Notes: generated by a model from the letters alone, not told the origin. Positions 19,133 to 28,690 are shown, counted from the stretch's first letter. The stretch: DNA of 64,000 nt from Pelosinus fermentans DSM 17108 (GCF_000271485.2 NZ_AKVN02000001.1:2174001-2238000); one strand, 5' to 3'. A program made the numbers and translations.

Positions 19133-20482
19133 TTGAGGGAGAGATGCGCTATCGAGTCGCCTTTATATAGCTCGCTAAGTTTATTGGCAGCTTTTTTATT
19201 GGTTTTACTAAATGGTTTTTTTGTAGTTGCGGAATTTTCTTTGGTGAAGATTCGTAAAACTCGTATAGAAGAATTAGTACAGCAAGGTAATTCACGGGCT
19301 GAATTAGCATTAAAAATTATATCTTCGTTGGATACGTATCTAAGTGCAATTCAATTGGGGATTACACTTGCTTCATTGGCTTTAGGTTGGATTGGGGAAC
19401 CTGCCATGTCCTCTATTTTACAGCCTTTAATATTTGCCTATTTACCAGGATCACAATTAGTATTACACACCATAACAGTTGCTATTGGATTTACTATTAT
19501 TACTTTGCTGCATGTAGTGATCGGTGAATTGATTCCGAAGTCACTGGCTATTCAAAAGGCGGAAAGTATGCTGCTTTGGGTAGTATGGCCATTATATATA
19601 TTCCATAAAATTGGTTATCCTGTGATTACGCTGTTTGATCATACTGCTTGGTTTTTCCTGAAGCTTTTAGGTGTCAAACCAACGAGTGAATCTGACTTAG
19701 CTCATTCGGAAGAAGAATTAAGGATGATTGTTAGCGCCAGCCACCGAGGCGGGGTATTAGATCAAATGGAAAGCGATCTTCTAGATAATGTTTTTGATTT
19801 TGCTGATCGTTTAGCACGTGAGGTTATGGTGCCTCGTCAAGATATTGTTTGCTTATTTGCTGATGACTCATACGAAGAAAACATAAAAGTAGTCCGTGAA
19901 ACGCATCATACTCGTTTTCCATTATGTTTAGAAGATAAAGATCATATTATGGGCATGATCCATCTTAGAGATCTAATGGACTTCGATCTTTGCAATACAG
20001 AGCAAAAAGATTTAACAACGATTATGAGGGAAATATTGGTGATTCCCGAAGGTATGTCAGTAGCTAAAATCTTACAGATGATGCGGCGCAAGCGTATTCA
20101 TCTTGCGGTTGTGGTTGATGAATACGGCGGTACTGCAGGACTTGTTGCCATGGAAGATATTATTGAAGAAATCGTTGGTGATATTAAAGATGAGCACGAT
20201 GAATTGATTCAACCAGAAATTCAACGTATGCCTGATAATACCTATGAATTTGATGGCAGAGTATTGTTAGAGGATGTAGCGGATTTATTAAATATTCGCT
20301 TGGAAGAACATGAAGAGGATACCATTGGCGGATATATATTTGGCGTATTAGGGCGTCGTCCTGAAATTGGGGATGAGGTAACAATTGGTGAATATAGCTT
20401 CGTTTTGCTGCAAGTCAATGGTTTTCGTGTAGTTCGGGTAAAAGCTTTGCCTCTTCCTAAAACGGACGAGAGTGAAGCTTAG
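19133..20482 (+). CDS. CNNM/CorC-type hemolysin-family membrane protein
   Basis: About 449 residues: an N-terminal DUF21 membrane domain (LLAAFLLVLLNGFFVVAEFS, three to four helices), a CBS pair (about 215-345, with VVVDEYGGTAGLVAMED) and a C-terminal CorC_HlyC domain (VLLEDVADLLNI). Such proteins are linked to Mg2+ or other cation export. The start is uncertain: the only upstream standard start in frame, TTG 19133, precedes the purine-rich GAGGGAGAG (19135-19143), whereas an ATC at 19151 lies at ideal spacing after it. Translation may use a non-standard start. Confidence 0.88.
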   Translation: MRERCAIESPLYSSLSLLAAFLLVLLNGFFVVAEFSLVKIRKTRIEELVQQGNSRAELALKIISSLDTYLSAIQLGITLASLALGWIGEPAMSSILQPLIFAYLPGSQLVLHTITVAIGFTIITLLHVVIGELIPKSLAIQKAESMLLWVVWPLYIFHKIGYPVITLFDHTAWFFLKLLGVKPTSESDLAHSEEELRMIVSASHRGGVLDQMESDLLDNVFDFADRLAREVMVPRQDIVCLFADDSYEENIKVVRETHHTRFPLCLEDKDHIMGMIHLRDLMDFDLCNTEQKDLTTIMREILVIPEGMSVAKILQMMRRKRIHLAVVVDEYGGTAGLVAMEDIIEEIVGDIKDEHDELIQPEIQRMPDNTYEFDGRVLLEDVADLLNIRLEEHEEDTIGGYIFGVLGRRPEIGDEVTIGEYSFVLLQVNGFRVVRVKALPLPKTDESEA

Positions 20483-20573
20483 CTATAAAAGAAGATACTA
20501 TAGGAAGGAGGTTTATAAGGCGAGGAAGTTGGAAGGTCGTATCAAAAAAATATGTGCGAAGGGATGATGTCAA

Positions 20574-20705
20574 GTGTTGTTACGGGATTTAATGTGGGAA
20601 GTTTTCCAAAGCACCGGACAAATTGAAGCATATTTGATCTATCGTTCATGCACTGAAGCTAACGTGATACCTGAAACACCACCAGTTACTAAGATCGGCT
20701 TATAA
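20574..20705 (+). CDS. yqzL: YqzL family small protein
   Basis: A 43-residue gene, easily missed because of its size. GTG 20574 begins MLLRDLMWEVFQSTGQIEAY, followed by LIYR; the DxxWxxFxxTGxIxAYLxY pattern is the YqzL family hallmark. Its place between era and recO is the conserved location in Bacillus. The function is unknown. AAGGG about 10 bp upstream can act as ribosome binding site. Confidence 0.8.
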   Translation: MLLRDLMWEVFQSTGQIEAYLIYRSCTEANVIPETPPVTKIGL

Positions 20706-20815
20706 TCTCTTGGAATTAAAATCTTATAGATTTAAACAAAATAGGGGCGTATGCATTGTGAGCGCCTCTTACATATTCAAATTATATTTTAAGCATTAGG
20801 TTAATTGAGGGAAAT

Positions 20816-21568
20816 ATGGCACAATATCAAACAGAAGCCATCTTAGTTGCAGCACGTGATTGGGGTGAAGCGGATAAGATGGTAACTTTATTTTCTCGGG
20901 AGTATGGTAAGATTATTGCTTTTGCCAATGGAGCTAGGCGGCCTAAGAGCCCCTTAGCTGGTGGCATGCAGCTTTTTACCCATATGGATGTAAGGGTGGT
21001 TTCAGGGAAAAACTATGATTCAGTGAAGCAATGTGAGATGAAAAATTCTTTTCGTCAAGTACAAGAGGATTTTAACTGTATGGCTTATGGTACATTTATT
21101 GCAGAACTAGTAGCAGAACTTTGTCCGGAAAAGCAGCCTGAACCTCAAGTCTTTGATTTGTTATTAGAAGTATTAAAAATACTTCCTATGCGTAATCCGC
21201 GCATGGTAGCCCTGGCTTGGGCTTGGCAAATGCTATTTATTATGGGATATTATCCTGACTTTAAGCAATGTGTTATTTGTGGACAGGACTTAGTATTACC
21301 TGGTTATTTTTGTTTTTTAAATGGAGGCTGCATCTGCTCGAACTGTAACCATGGGAAACTGCCAGAAGTGAATGGAAAAATAGTTGATTTTATCGATTGT
21401 TTATTACATGTCAACTGGAAAAATCCAGTTGAATTTACTGTAAGTGGCGCAGTTTTAATGCAAACAGAGAAAATCTTGATGGAGTATTTGACGCAATGTT
21501 TGGACAAGCCGCTTAAATCTATGAAGTTTATAAAGCAAGTTGCTGAGGTAATGCAAAATGAAAAATGA
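20816..21568 (+). CDS. recO: DNA repair protein RecO
   Basis: RecFOR-pathway protein that helps load RecA on SSB-coated DNA. The 250 residues have an N-terminal OB-fold (YQTEAILVAARDWGEADKMV), a helical middle part, and a zinc-finger-like CVICG and CSNC pair near residues 145 and 170. The usual size is 240-260. ATG 20816 follows TTGAGGGAAAT. It follows yqzL as in Bacillus. Confidence 0.94.
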   Translation: MAQYQTEAILVAARDWGEADKMVTLFSREYGKIIAFANGARRPKSPLAGGMQLFTHMDVRVVSGKNYDSVKQCEMKNSFRQVQEDFNCMAYGTFIAELVAELCPEKQPEPQVFDLLLEVLKILPMRNPRMVALAWAWQMLFIMGYYPDFKQCVICGQDLVLPGYFCFLNGGCICSNCNHGKLPEVNGKIVDFIDCLLHVNWKNPVEFTVSGAVLMQTEKILMEYLTQCLDKPLKSMKFIKQVAEVMQNEK

Positions 21569-21675
21569 GAGCAGCTAAAAGTTGTTGCCAAAATAATGTA
21601 ATAAACTGGATTTTTTGAATAAGGATTATCGCTATTGGAAATAATAACAAAAATATTTCTTAGGAGGATTTCATT

Positions 21676-22134
21676 ATGGAAGAAATAACATTAGAAAAAA
21701 TTGATATTATACGTGGACGTACGGGGCTTTCCTATCGAGAGGCTAAAGAAGCATTAGAGCGGAATCAAGGAATTTTACTTGATACGTTAATCGAATTAGA
21801 TGAGAAAAAAGAAACAAACTGGACAGAAGGCTTTTCTGTACGATCTGGAGAAGTGATTGACAAGGTAAAGGCTCTTATCCATGAAGGTAATGTTAATAAA
21901 ATTAGTATAAAGAGTGAAGGACGTACCTTAGTTGAAATTCCTGTAACACTTGGCGCTCTGGGAGCTGTAGTGTTACCGCAGATTGCAGCATTAGGAGTAT
22001 TGATAGCAATGTTTAAACGGTGCAGTATCGAAGTTGTGCGCAATGATGGCAGCACTACAGAGACGACAATATCAGATGATGATACAGCCGTTGATGAAGA
22101 AAAGAATGAGTTTCATAAAAATAGTGGACTTTAA
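21676..22134 (+). CDS. DUF4342 domain protein with N-terminal UBA-like helix bundle
   Basis: 152 residues. The N-terminal 40 residues (IIRGRTGLSYREAKEALERN) resemble the UBA-like fold of EF-Ts and nascent-chain binding proteins; the middle (SGEVIDKVKALIHEGNVNKI) and a hydrophobic segment (LGALGAVVLPQIAALGVLIA) match DUF4342; an acidic tail follows. No function is established for the family. ATG has TTAGGAGGATTT upstream. It lies between recO and the glyQS leader. Confidence 0.8.
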   Translation: MEEITLEKIDIIRGRTGLSYREAKEALERNQGILLDTLIELDEKKETNWTEGFSVRSGEVIDKVKALIHEGNVNKISIKSEGRTLVEIPVTLGALGAVVLPQIAALGVLIAMFKRCSIEVVRNDGSTTETTISDDDTAVDEEKNEFHKNSGL

Positions 22135-22194
22135 ACGCTGCTATATACCATTGACAATATAAATAACTTTTGTTATGATTTTAACTAAATTAAG

Positions 22195-22450
22195 GCAATG
22201 AAGGAAAAAAGTAGCCTGGTGTTTTTAGCGAGTCAGGGATGGTGCAAGCTTGGCAATGTAATGGGTGAAAGGCATTCCTAAGCCGTAAGAGGAAATTCTG
22301 CGCATGTGCTCAATAGAGCTTTTATGTGGAAGAGTAAAACTTGCTATAACTTAAGGTGGATCATGTTCTCATGATCAATCAGGGTGGAACCGCGGGAAAA
22401 CCTCTCGTCCCTGTAACGATATGTTACTGTGGACAGGGAGGTTTTTATTT
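22195..22450 (+). promoter_or_regulatory. T-box riboswitch controlling glyQS
   Basis: The leader contains the T-box core AGGGTGGAACCGCGGG (22381-22396), followed by a terminator (TCCCTGT with ACAGGGA and CC/GG extensions, 22401-22443) and TTTTTATTT. The competing antiterminator includes the T-box core. It lies about 110 bp before glyQ, so uncharged tRNA-Gly is the expected ligand; I did not assign the specifier codon with certainty. Confidence 0.92.
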
Positions 22451-22560
22451 GTAAACAAGCAGTCGCATATGTTTTATTTGCATCAGCAAGGTGAGGATTG
22501 CATCTTGGCAGAGAGTTGATGTAGATTAAGTTTTTTACTATTAAGGGAGGCGTATTATTA

Positions 22561-23436
22561 GTGACTTTTCAAGAGATTATTTTGACACTGCAAAATTTTT
22601 GGGCTGGGCAGAAATGTATTTTAATGCAACCGTATGATGTGGAAAAGGGTGCAGGTACAATGAATCCTGCTACTTTTTTACGAGCTTTAGGACCAGAACC
22701 TTGGAATGTTGCATATGTGGAACCTTCGCGTCGTCCTGCAGATGGACGTTATGGAGATAATCCTAATCGTTTGTTGCAGCATCATCAATTTCAAGTTATT
22801 ATGAAACCTTCACCTGCAAATATTCAAGAACTTTATTTAGAAAGTTTGGTAGGTTTAGGAATTGATCCCAGTCAGCATGATATTCGTTTTGTTGAAGATA
22901 ACTGGGAATCTCCAACCTTAGGTGCATGGGGACTTGGCTGGGAAGTGTGGTTAGATGGTATGGAAATTACCCAATTTACTTATTTCCAGCAAGTTGGCAG
23001 TATTGATGTAAAACCTGTTTCCGTGGAAATTACCTATGGTTTAGAGCGTTTGGCAATGTATATTCAAGGAAAAGAGAACGTGTATGAGCTAGAATGGGTA
23101 GACGGCGTTACCTATGGCGATGTTTTTCACCGTAATGAAGTAGAACAATCTCATTATAATTTTGAAATTGCTGATACGGATTTGCTGTTCCAGTTGTTTG
23201 ATATGTATGAAAAAGAAGCCATCCGAGTCATTGAAGCTGGCTATGTATTACCCGCCTATGATTATGTATTAAAATGCTCTCATACTTTTAATCTATTAGA
23301 TGCCCGTGGTGCGATTAGTGTTAGTGAACGTACCGGTTTTATTGGAAGGGTTCGTAATATGGCGAGATTATGCGCACAAGGCTATTTAGAACAACGAGAA
23401 AAACTAGGCTTTCCCTTGCTTAAGGAGGGTAAATAA
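22561..23436 (+). CDS. glyQ: Glycine-tRNA ligase alpha subunit
   Basis: Catalytic subunit of the bacterial alpha2beta2 glycyl-tRNA synthetase, 291 residues. Class II synthetase features include the family start [28 protein letters not shown] and [23 protein letters not shown] start after GGGAGGCG. glyS follows 2 bp after the stop. Confidence 0.97.
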   Translation: MTFQEIILTLQNFWAGQKCILMQPYDVEKGAGTMNPATFLRALGPEPWNVAYVEPSRRPADGRYGDNPNRLLQHHQFQVIMKPSPANIQELYLESLVGLGIDPSQHDIRFVEDNWESPTLGAWGLGWEVWLDGMEITQFTYFQQVGSIDVKPVSVEITYGLERLAMYIQGKENVYELEWVDGVTYGDVFHRNEVEQSHYNFEIADTDLLFQLFDMYEKEAIRVIEAGYVLPAYDYVLKCSHTFNLLDARGAISVSERTGFIGRVRNMARLCAQGYLEQREKLGFPLLKEGK

Positions 23437-23438
23437 TT

Positions 23439-25499
23439 ATGGCAAAAGATTTATTATTTGAAATTGGTACAGAAGAAATTCCTGCAAGATTTATGGCAGG
23501 CGCTTTAAGTCAACTTGAGAATATTGCTAGAAATAAATTTAATGAACTTAGAGTTGGCTATAGAGATATTCAAGTGCTGGGGACTCCTCGACGATTAGCA
23601 TTAATTGTGAGAGATGTAGTAGAAGAACAAGCAGATAAGAATAGTGAAAATAAAGGTCCTTCTATAAAGATTGCATTTGATGCAAATCATCTGCCAACAA
23701 AAGCTGCTCAAGGATTTGCCCGGGGGCAAGGTGTCGATCCAGTTGATCTGGTAGTAAAAGATGGATATGTTTACGCTCTTGTGCATGAAGTGGGCAAACC
23801 TGTTTCGACCTTGCTGCCTGAGATCTTAAGCAATATTATTGATAGTCTTAATTTTCCTAAGAATATGCGATGGGCTGACTTTGATAGAAAATTTGTCAGG
23901 CCTATCCGTTGGATAGTAGCACTTTTTGGTAGTGAGGTTATTCCTTTTACCATTACAAAAGTATCAACGGGGAATGTGACTCGCGGTCATCGTTTTTTAA
24001 GTAAAGGCGAATTAATCGTAAATTCTGTGGATGATTATTTTACTGTATTGCAGGAAAACTACGTTATGGTAAATCAAGAAGAGCGACGCAGCGTGATTCG
24101 TGAGCAAGTTCAGGAAATTGCGTTAAGTCAAGGTGGTACTGCTGCTATTGATGAAGATTTATTAGAAGAAGTAGTATATCTTGTCGAATATCCGACAGCT
24201 CTTTGCGGACGATTTGAAGAAAAATATTTATCATTGCCTCCAGAGGCTGTTATTACACCTATGCGGGAGCATCAGCGATATTTTCCTGTAGTCTCAAAAG
24301 ATGGAAAGCTCTTACCTGTATTTATTACGGTACGTAACGGTTCCGCCGACCATATTGATATTGTTCGTCATGGTAATGAAAGGGTACTCAAAGCAAGATT
24401 AGCCGACGCTCAGTTCTTTTTTGAGGAAGATAAGAAGATAAAATTAATTGATCGCTTAGATAAACTTAAGACGATTGTTTTTCAAGAGGGATTAGGCACT
24501 GTTTATGATAAAACCATACGTATTGAGCATCTTGCCTTAGCTATTGCAAAATTTATAGGTACTGAAAATGTAAATAGGATTATTGAACGGAGTGCCAAAC
24601 TTGCAAAGGCTGATTTGGTAACAGGGATGGTTTGCGAGTTTACCGAACTGCAAGGGACTATGGGGAAAGAATATGCATTGTTAAATGGAGAACAACCTGA
24701 GGTAGCTCAGGCAATATTCGAACACTATTTACCCCGTTTTGCTGGTGATATTTTGCCGGAAAGTGTAGCAGGAAAGGTGATTAGTATCGCTGACAAACTG
24801 GATAATATCGTAGCAACTTTCAGTCGTGGTCTAATACCAACGGGTTCTCAAGATCCTTATGCATTAAGACGCCAGGCATTAGGGATTGTTAATATCTTAA
24901 TTGATAGCAGCTATCATGTTTCGATGAATGCTATGCTGGTTCAAACTATGGATTTACTGGGTATTGTTCCTGAAAAGCGAGAGAAGTTACTCATAGAAAT
25001 TCAGGAGTTTTTCCGATTACGAATTAAGAATGTCTTAGCGGATGAAAATATTCGTTATGATATCGTTGATGCTGTAATGGGCACTAGCGTAGATGATGTA
25101 TATGATACTTGGTTGAGGGCTAAAGCTATGGTAAATGATGGCGGCAGCAGCGAAATGCAGAAGGCTGTGCAAGCATTTACCCGGGTTGGTAATTTAGTCA
25201 AAAATGTTACAGATGTTCAGGCAATTGATGAAAGTTTATTTACAGTAGATGAGGAACGCGTTCTCTATTTTGCCTATAAAGATGCATATGAAGATATTCA
25301 AAGCATGACAGAAAGAAAAGACTATTGCGGTATACTCAATACAATGATCACAATGACTGAGCCAATTGATGCGTTTTTTGGGGCAGTCATGGTTATGGTT
25401 GAAGATATAGCAGTAAAAAATAATCGTTTGGCATTACTCAAAAGAATTACAGATCTTACTACAAATGTAGCAGATTTAAGTAAAATTGTAGCTTTGTAA
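23439..25499 (+). CDS. glyS: Glycine-tRNA ligase beta subunit
   Basis: Beta subunit of glycyl-tRNA synthetase, 686 residues, the usual size. The start LLFEIGTEEIPARF, the middle segment ITPMREHQRYFPV and the segment SIADKLDNIVATF with GLIPTGSQDPYALRR are diagnostic. The C terminus is the anticodon-binding DALR-like domain. ATG has AAGGAGGG upstream inside the end of glyQ. Confidence 0.97.
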   Translation: MAKDLLFEIGTEEIPARFMAGALSQLENIARNKFNELRVGYRDIQVLGTPRRLALIVRDVVEEQADKNSENKGPSIKIAFDANHLPTKAAQGFARGQGVDPVDLVVKDGYVYALVHEVGKPVSTLLPEILSNIIDSLNFPKNMRWADFDRKFVRPIRWIVALFGSEVIPFTITKVSTGNVTRGHRFLSKGELIVNSVDDYFTVLQENYVMVNQEERRSVIREQVQEIALSQGGTAAIDEDLLEEVVYLVEYPTALCGRFEEKYLSLPPEAVITPMREHQRYFPVVSKDGKLLPVFITVRNGSADHIDIVRHGNERVLKARLADAQFFFEEDKKIKLIDRLDKLKTIVFQEGLGTVYDKTIRIEHLALAIAKFIGTENVNRIIERSAKLAKADLVTGMVCEFTELQGTMGKEYALLNGEQPEVAQAIFEHYLPRFAGDILPESVAGKVISIADKLDNIVATFSRGLIPTGSQDPYALRRQALGIVNILIDSSYHVSMNAMLVQTMDLLGIVPEKREKLLIEIQEFFRLRIKNVLADENIRYDIVDAVMGTSVDDVYDTWLRAKAMVNDGGSSEMQKAVQAFTRVGNLVKNVTDVQAIDESLFTVDEERVLYFAYKDAYEDIQSMTERKDYCGILNTMITMTEPIDAFFGAVMVMVEDIAVKNNRLALLKRITDLTTNVADLSKIVAL

Positions 25500-25509
25500 A
25501 TCATATAAG

Positions 25510-25543
25510 AAAGAGCCTGTACAATGGATGCAGGCTCTTTTTA
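25510..25543 (+). terminator. Terminator after glyS
   Basis: AAAGAGCCTG (25510-25519) pairs with CAGGCTCTTT (25531-25540), followed by TTAT. Strong intrinsic terminator. Confidence 0.88.
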
Positions 25544-25706
25544 TACTTTGAATATGTAATAATTATCTCTGTTTATTGGCAGAATGTTATAAAGAGAGTC
25601 TTTTAGTAAGAGGATTTTGTATGATTTTAACGTATTATATAAATTGGAATTGGCTTTTTATTAAAATAAATATACAATAGAATTATTATGTATAGGGGGG
25701 AGCATC

Positions 25707-26555
25707 ATAGCTAAATCATCAGTAATTTATGCTTTATCGGATTCTATTGGTGAAACAGCGGAAATGATAGCTAGAGCCACAGCAAGTCAATTTAAAGCTG
25801 GAGCGTTTGAAATTATTCGTATTCCGTATATTAATAGTACCATTCAAATTGAAAGAATTTTAGAAGATGCAGCAAATTATACCAGTGTGATTTGTCATAC
25901 CATTGTAGGACGTGAATTAAGAGAAGCATTATTGGAACAGGCACAACGTTATAACATTCCTACGATTGATATTATGGGACCCATGATTGATGCTGTACAG
26001 CATGTATCAGGATTTGTTCCACAATTAAAGCCAGGATTGGTTCATACTTTAGATCAAGCTTACTTTAAGCGGGTCGCAGCAATTGAATTTGCGGTTAAAT
26101 ATGATGATGGAAAAAATCCTGACGGTATATTAAAAGCCGATGTGGTACTTGTTGGAGTATCGCGTACCTCAAAGACACCCTTGAGCATGTATCTGGCTCA
26201 TAAAGAATTGCGGGTTGCTAATGTGCCGATGGTGCCTGAAGTGGCTCCGCCAAAAGAATTATTCGAAATTCCTACCGAAAAAATTGTCGGTTTAATTATT
26301 GATCCAGCCAAATTAAATAATATTCGGGCCGAGCGACTGCGTTCTATGGGATTAGACCCGGAATCCTGTTATGCTGATTCTGCACGAATCAAAGAGGAAG
26401 TAGAATATGCTAAAAGCATTATGCATAAATTAAACTGTCCTATTATTGATGTGTCAAATAAGGCTATTGAAGAAACTGCTAATAAAATTATGGAATTGAT
26501 CTGTAGCAAAAAACAATCTAATATCTTTGGTGCGGATTATTGCTCACAAGTATAA
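25707..26555 (+). CDS. ppsR: Pyruvate, phosphate dikinase regulatory protein, with a non-AUG start
   Basis: Bifunctional kinase/pyrophosphorylase (DUF299) that switches PPDK on and off by threonine phosphorylation. It shows the P-loop-like VGVSRTSKTPLSMYLA near residue 152 and VGLIIDPAKLNNIRAERL. Family members begin with V-I-Y-x-x-S-D-S-x-G-E-T-A; that segment lies upstream of the first ATG (25764). The frame is open back to ATA 25707, seven bases after GGGGGG, with no ATG, GTG or TTG available. Translation must start at ATA (or ATC 25704), unless there is a sequence error. From 25707 the product is 282 residues, normal for the family. Confidence 0.9.
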   Translation: MAKSSVIYALSDSIGETAEMIARATASQFKAGAFEIIRIPYINSTIQIERILEDAANYTSVICHTIVGRELREALLEQAQRYNIPTIDIMGPMIDAVQHVSGFVPQLKPGLVHTLDQAYFKRVAAIEFAVKYDDGKNPDGILKADVVLVGVSRTSKTPLSMYLAHKELRVANVPMVPEVAPPKELFEIPTEKIVGLIIDPAKLNNIRAERLRSMGLDPESCYADSARIKEEVEYAKSIMHKLNCPIIDVSNKAIEETANKIMELICSKKQSNIFGADYCSQV

Positions 26556-26556
26556 T

Positions 26557-26591
26557 AAAAAGCCTCCGGTAAAAATCCGGAGGCTTTTTTA
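26557..26591. terminator. Bidirectional terminator between ppsR and the OstA-like gene
   Basis: AAAAAGCCTCCGG (26557-26569) pairs with CCGGAGGCTTTTT (26577-26589). The A-run and T-run make it work for both converging genes. Confidence 0.9.
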
Positions 26592-27068
26592 TTATAAGAA
26601 TGTGTCTGTTGTTATATTATATTTTGCTGTATCCGCTGACCAGGAATTGCCATTTTGTTCAATTTGTACATTGTCGCTAAAAAAGGCATTTTTATCTCGC
26701 CAGTTGTAATTGACGAGATTAGCTGTAACATTTAGATTTGTGCGAGTAAAATGTACATTTCCTTCGACGATAGCCCGATCTTGGGCACCATATACATAGA
26801 CACTATCTGCAGTGAATAAAATATCATCTTGCTTTACTGTAATATTGCCACTTCCCCAAACTTCTAATGATCCCATATTAACTTTTGCTTGATCTGCAGT
26901 AATTACACGGTTTTTAACTTGTATGTATACATTTCCATTTAATACATATAAACCGGTATTGATATCAAAATATTGCTGATCTGCTGTAATAGTGGGTTTG
27001 GCAGCGAGAGTAGTTGCTGTAAATAGCAGCATAAACAGTAAAGTAAATATGAAAGTTTTAGTTTTCAT
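26592..27068 (-). CDS. OstA/LptA-like periplasmic protein
   Basis: 158 residues with a signal peptide (about 1-22, ending LAA) followed by LptA/OstA beta-jellyroll repeats: ITADQQYFDINTG, VLNGNVYIQ, VWGSGNITVKQDDILFTAD and AIVEGNVHFTRTN. LptA-type proteins bridge lipopolysaccharide across the periplasm, so this supports a diderm envelope. It stands alone rather than in an lpt operon, and may be an LptC/LptA relative of unknown partner. ATG follows GGAGAGGAG. Transcribed toward ppsR. Confidence 0.85.
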   Translation of the reverse strand: MKTKTFIFTLLFMLLFTATTLAAKPTITADQQYFDINTGLYVLNGNVYIQVKNRVITADQAKVNMGSLEVWGSGNITVKQDDILFTADSVYVYGAQDRAIVEGNVHFTRTNLNVTANLVNYNWRDKNAFFSDNVQIEQNGNSWSADTAKYNITTDTFL

Positions 27069-27275
27069 AATAATCTCCTCTCCGTATAAGTAGAGCCTAT
27101 AAACAAATCTTTAATAATATTATAACAGATTTTGCAGGAAAATGGAGGTGTAAATGCTTGGTATGCTGAAAAGAGTATATATGATTCGTTCGTTACAAAC
27201 TAGGTATAATAATGAAGCAAACAATGCTTCTATTTTAATAATGAAGGTTACGGAGTAAAATGTGGAGGCGATACT

Positions 27276-28271
27276 ATGAATATACGTGAACGTATTGAGG
27301 AGCAAGAATATAAAATACTGTCATCCTTTGCTAGTAAAAGTAGGGAAGCAATACGGGATAAAGAAGAAGAAGTATGTGAGTTTCGGACCGCTTTCCAGCG
27401 TGATCGTGATCGTCTTATTCATAGCAAGGCTTTTCGCCGATTAAAGCATAAAACCCAAGTTTATATTTCTCCTGGAGATCATTATCGCATGAGAATGACA
27501 CATAGTTTAGAGGTCTCACAAATATCTCGAACCATTGCCCGAGGATTAATGTTAAATGAAGATTTAACTGAAGCCATTGCCCTGGGACATGACGTTGGAC
27601 ACACTCCTTTTGGTCATGTTGGCGAGTACGCTTTGCGTGAAATTATTGGTCGTTACCATCATAATGAACAGAGTTTAAGAGTCGTAGAGCATCTTGAACG
27701 AAATGGCAGAGGACTGAACTTAACATTAGAAGTTAAAGATGGCATATTAAATCATACAGGTTTAAATAAACCTTTTACCTTAGAAGGAAATATAGTACGT
27801 ATTGGTGATCGTATTGCTTATTTATGTCATGACTATGATGATGGTATTCGAGCAGGGATGATTAGAACTGTTGATTTACCAGAAAAGGTGGCCAAGACAT
27901 TAGGGATAAACCCGTCTAATATGATTACTGTAATGGTTTCTGATATGATTCGAGCATCTGAGGGACGTAATGAAATACATATCTCGGCTAAAGTTAAAAA
28001 TGCCATGGATGAATTTCGTGAGTTTATGTTTCGAAAAGTATATCATTCAGCAGATTTGGAGCCTGACCGCAAGAAGGCAAAATATATCATTCAAAAATTA
28101 TATGAGTACTTTACCCTTCACCCTGAAAGCTTGCCACAGGAATTTTTAGAACGTGAAAGTATTTGGGGATTGGAGGTAACGATTGTTGATTACATTGCAG
28201 GTTTGACAGATAGTTATGCAGTTCATTTGTTTGAAGAGTTATTTATTCCGGCAAAGTGGATTGCCCGATGA
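27276..28271 (+). CDS. dgt: dGTPase-like HD-domain triphosphohydrolase
   Basis: 331 residues of the HD superfamily, dNTP triphosphohydrolase type 2. The conserved core reads RDRDRLIHSKAFRRLKHKTQ, then HSLEVSQISRTIARGL and LGHDVGHTPFGHVGE, giving the H...HD metal site, with a later D in IGDRIAYLCHDYDD. It hydrolyses dGTP or other dNTPs to nucleoside and triphosphate. In Firmicutes it is often found upstream of dnaG-rpoD, as here. ATG follows TGGAGGCG. Confidence 0.93.
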   Translation: MNIRERIEEQEYKILSSFASKSREAIRDKEEEVCEFRTAFQRDRDRLIHSKAFRRLKHKTQVYISPGDHYRMRMTHSLEVSQISRTIARGLMLNEDLTEAIALGHDVGHTPFGHVGEYALREIIGRYHHNEQSLRVVEHLERNGRGLNLTLEVKDGILNHTGLNKPFTLEGNIVRIGDRIAYLCHDYDDGIRAGMIRTVDLPEKVAKTLGINPSNMITVMVSDMIRASEGRNEIHISAKVKNAMDEFREFMFRKVYHSADLEPDRKKAKYIIQKLYEYFTLHPESLPQEFLERESIWGLEVTIVDYIAGLTDSYAVHLFEELFIPAKWIAR

Positions 28272-28471
28272 GTTATCAGAAGAGATTCTAATTTGTTATC
28301 AAAAAAAATATTAGTTGTCAAGAGGGAAAAGAGGATATTTATAAGTTATATTGAATACTATTGTTTATGAAAGTAAAATGAATGGAGTTATGTCCTAATT
28401 TGGAGTTCATTCTAAGATCTTTCAATTAATAGTATGAAATAATAAGTACTATGACGCATGAATCTTATAGC

Positions 28472-28497
28472 AGGATTATGGGAATTTGTGTAGAAAT
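28472..28497 (+). promoter_or_regulatory. Sigma-H-like promoter 1 of dnaG-rpoD
   Basis: AGGATTA, 11 nt, GTAGAAA: one mismatch from AGGAWWW-N11-RNNGAAT. It is preceded by AGC. The same 5' block AGCAGGA followed by WWATGGGAA recurs at 28553. Confidence 0.45.
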
Positions 28498-28554
28498 AAA
28501 TCACAAATCGAAAGTAGTTTTTCTTTTAATCATATTGGATATGCTAGTATTAGC

Positions 28555-28580
28555 AGGAATATGGGAAAAAATCGCGAAAA
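28555..28580 (+). promoter_or_regulatory. Sigma-H-like promoter 2 of dnaG-rpoD (weak)
   Basis: AGGAATA, 11 nt, CGCGAAA: two mismatches in the -10 part. It copies the upstream element at 28472 in position of AGCAGGA and ATGGGAA, so the two may be tandem promoters or a promoter duplication. Confidence 0.3.
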
Positions 28581-28690
28581 CAGGAAAACAGGATATTCTT
28601 GTATCATAAGTCGAAAAGTTGATGAATAGGAATATTTATTCATGAAAAATTAACAGGCTATATGCTTACAAGTAGGTTAAAGGTGAGTTT

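Larger units (their letters stand above)
28272..28690. other. Promoter-rich intergenic region before dnaG-rpoD
   Basis: 419 bp with no supportable ORF. It contains two sigma-H-like promoters listed separately and a possible housekeeping promoter TTGTCA-18 bp-TTATAA at about 28315-28344. B. subtilis also has several promoters before dnaG-sigA, one of them sigma-H dependent. Confidence 0.5.
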
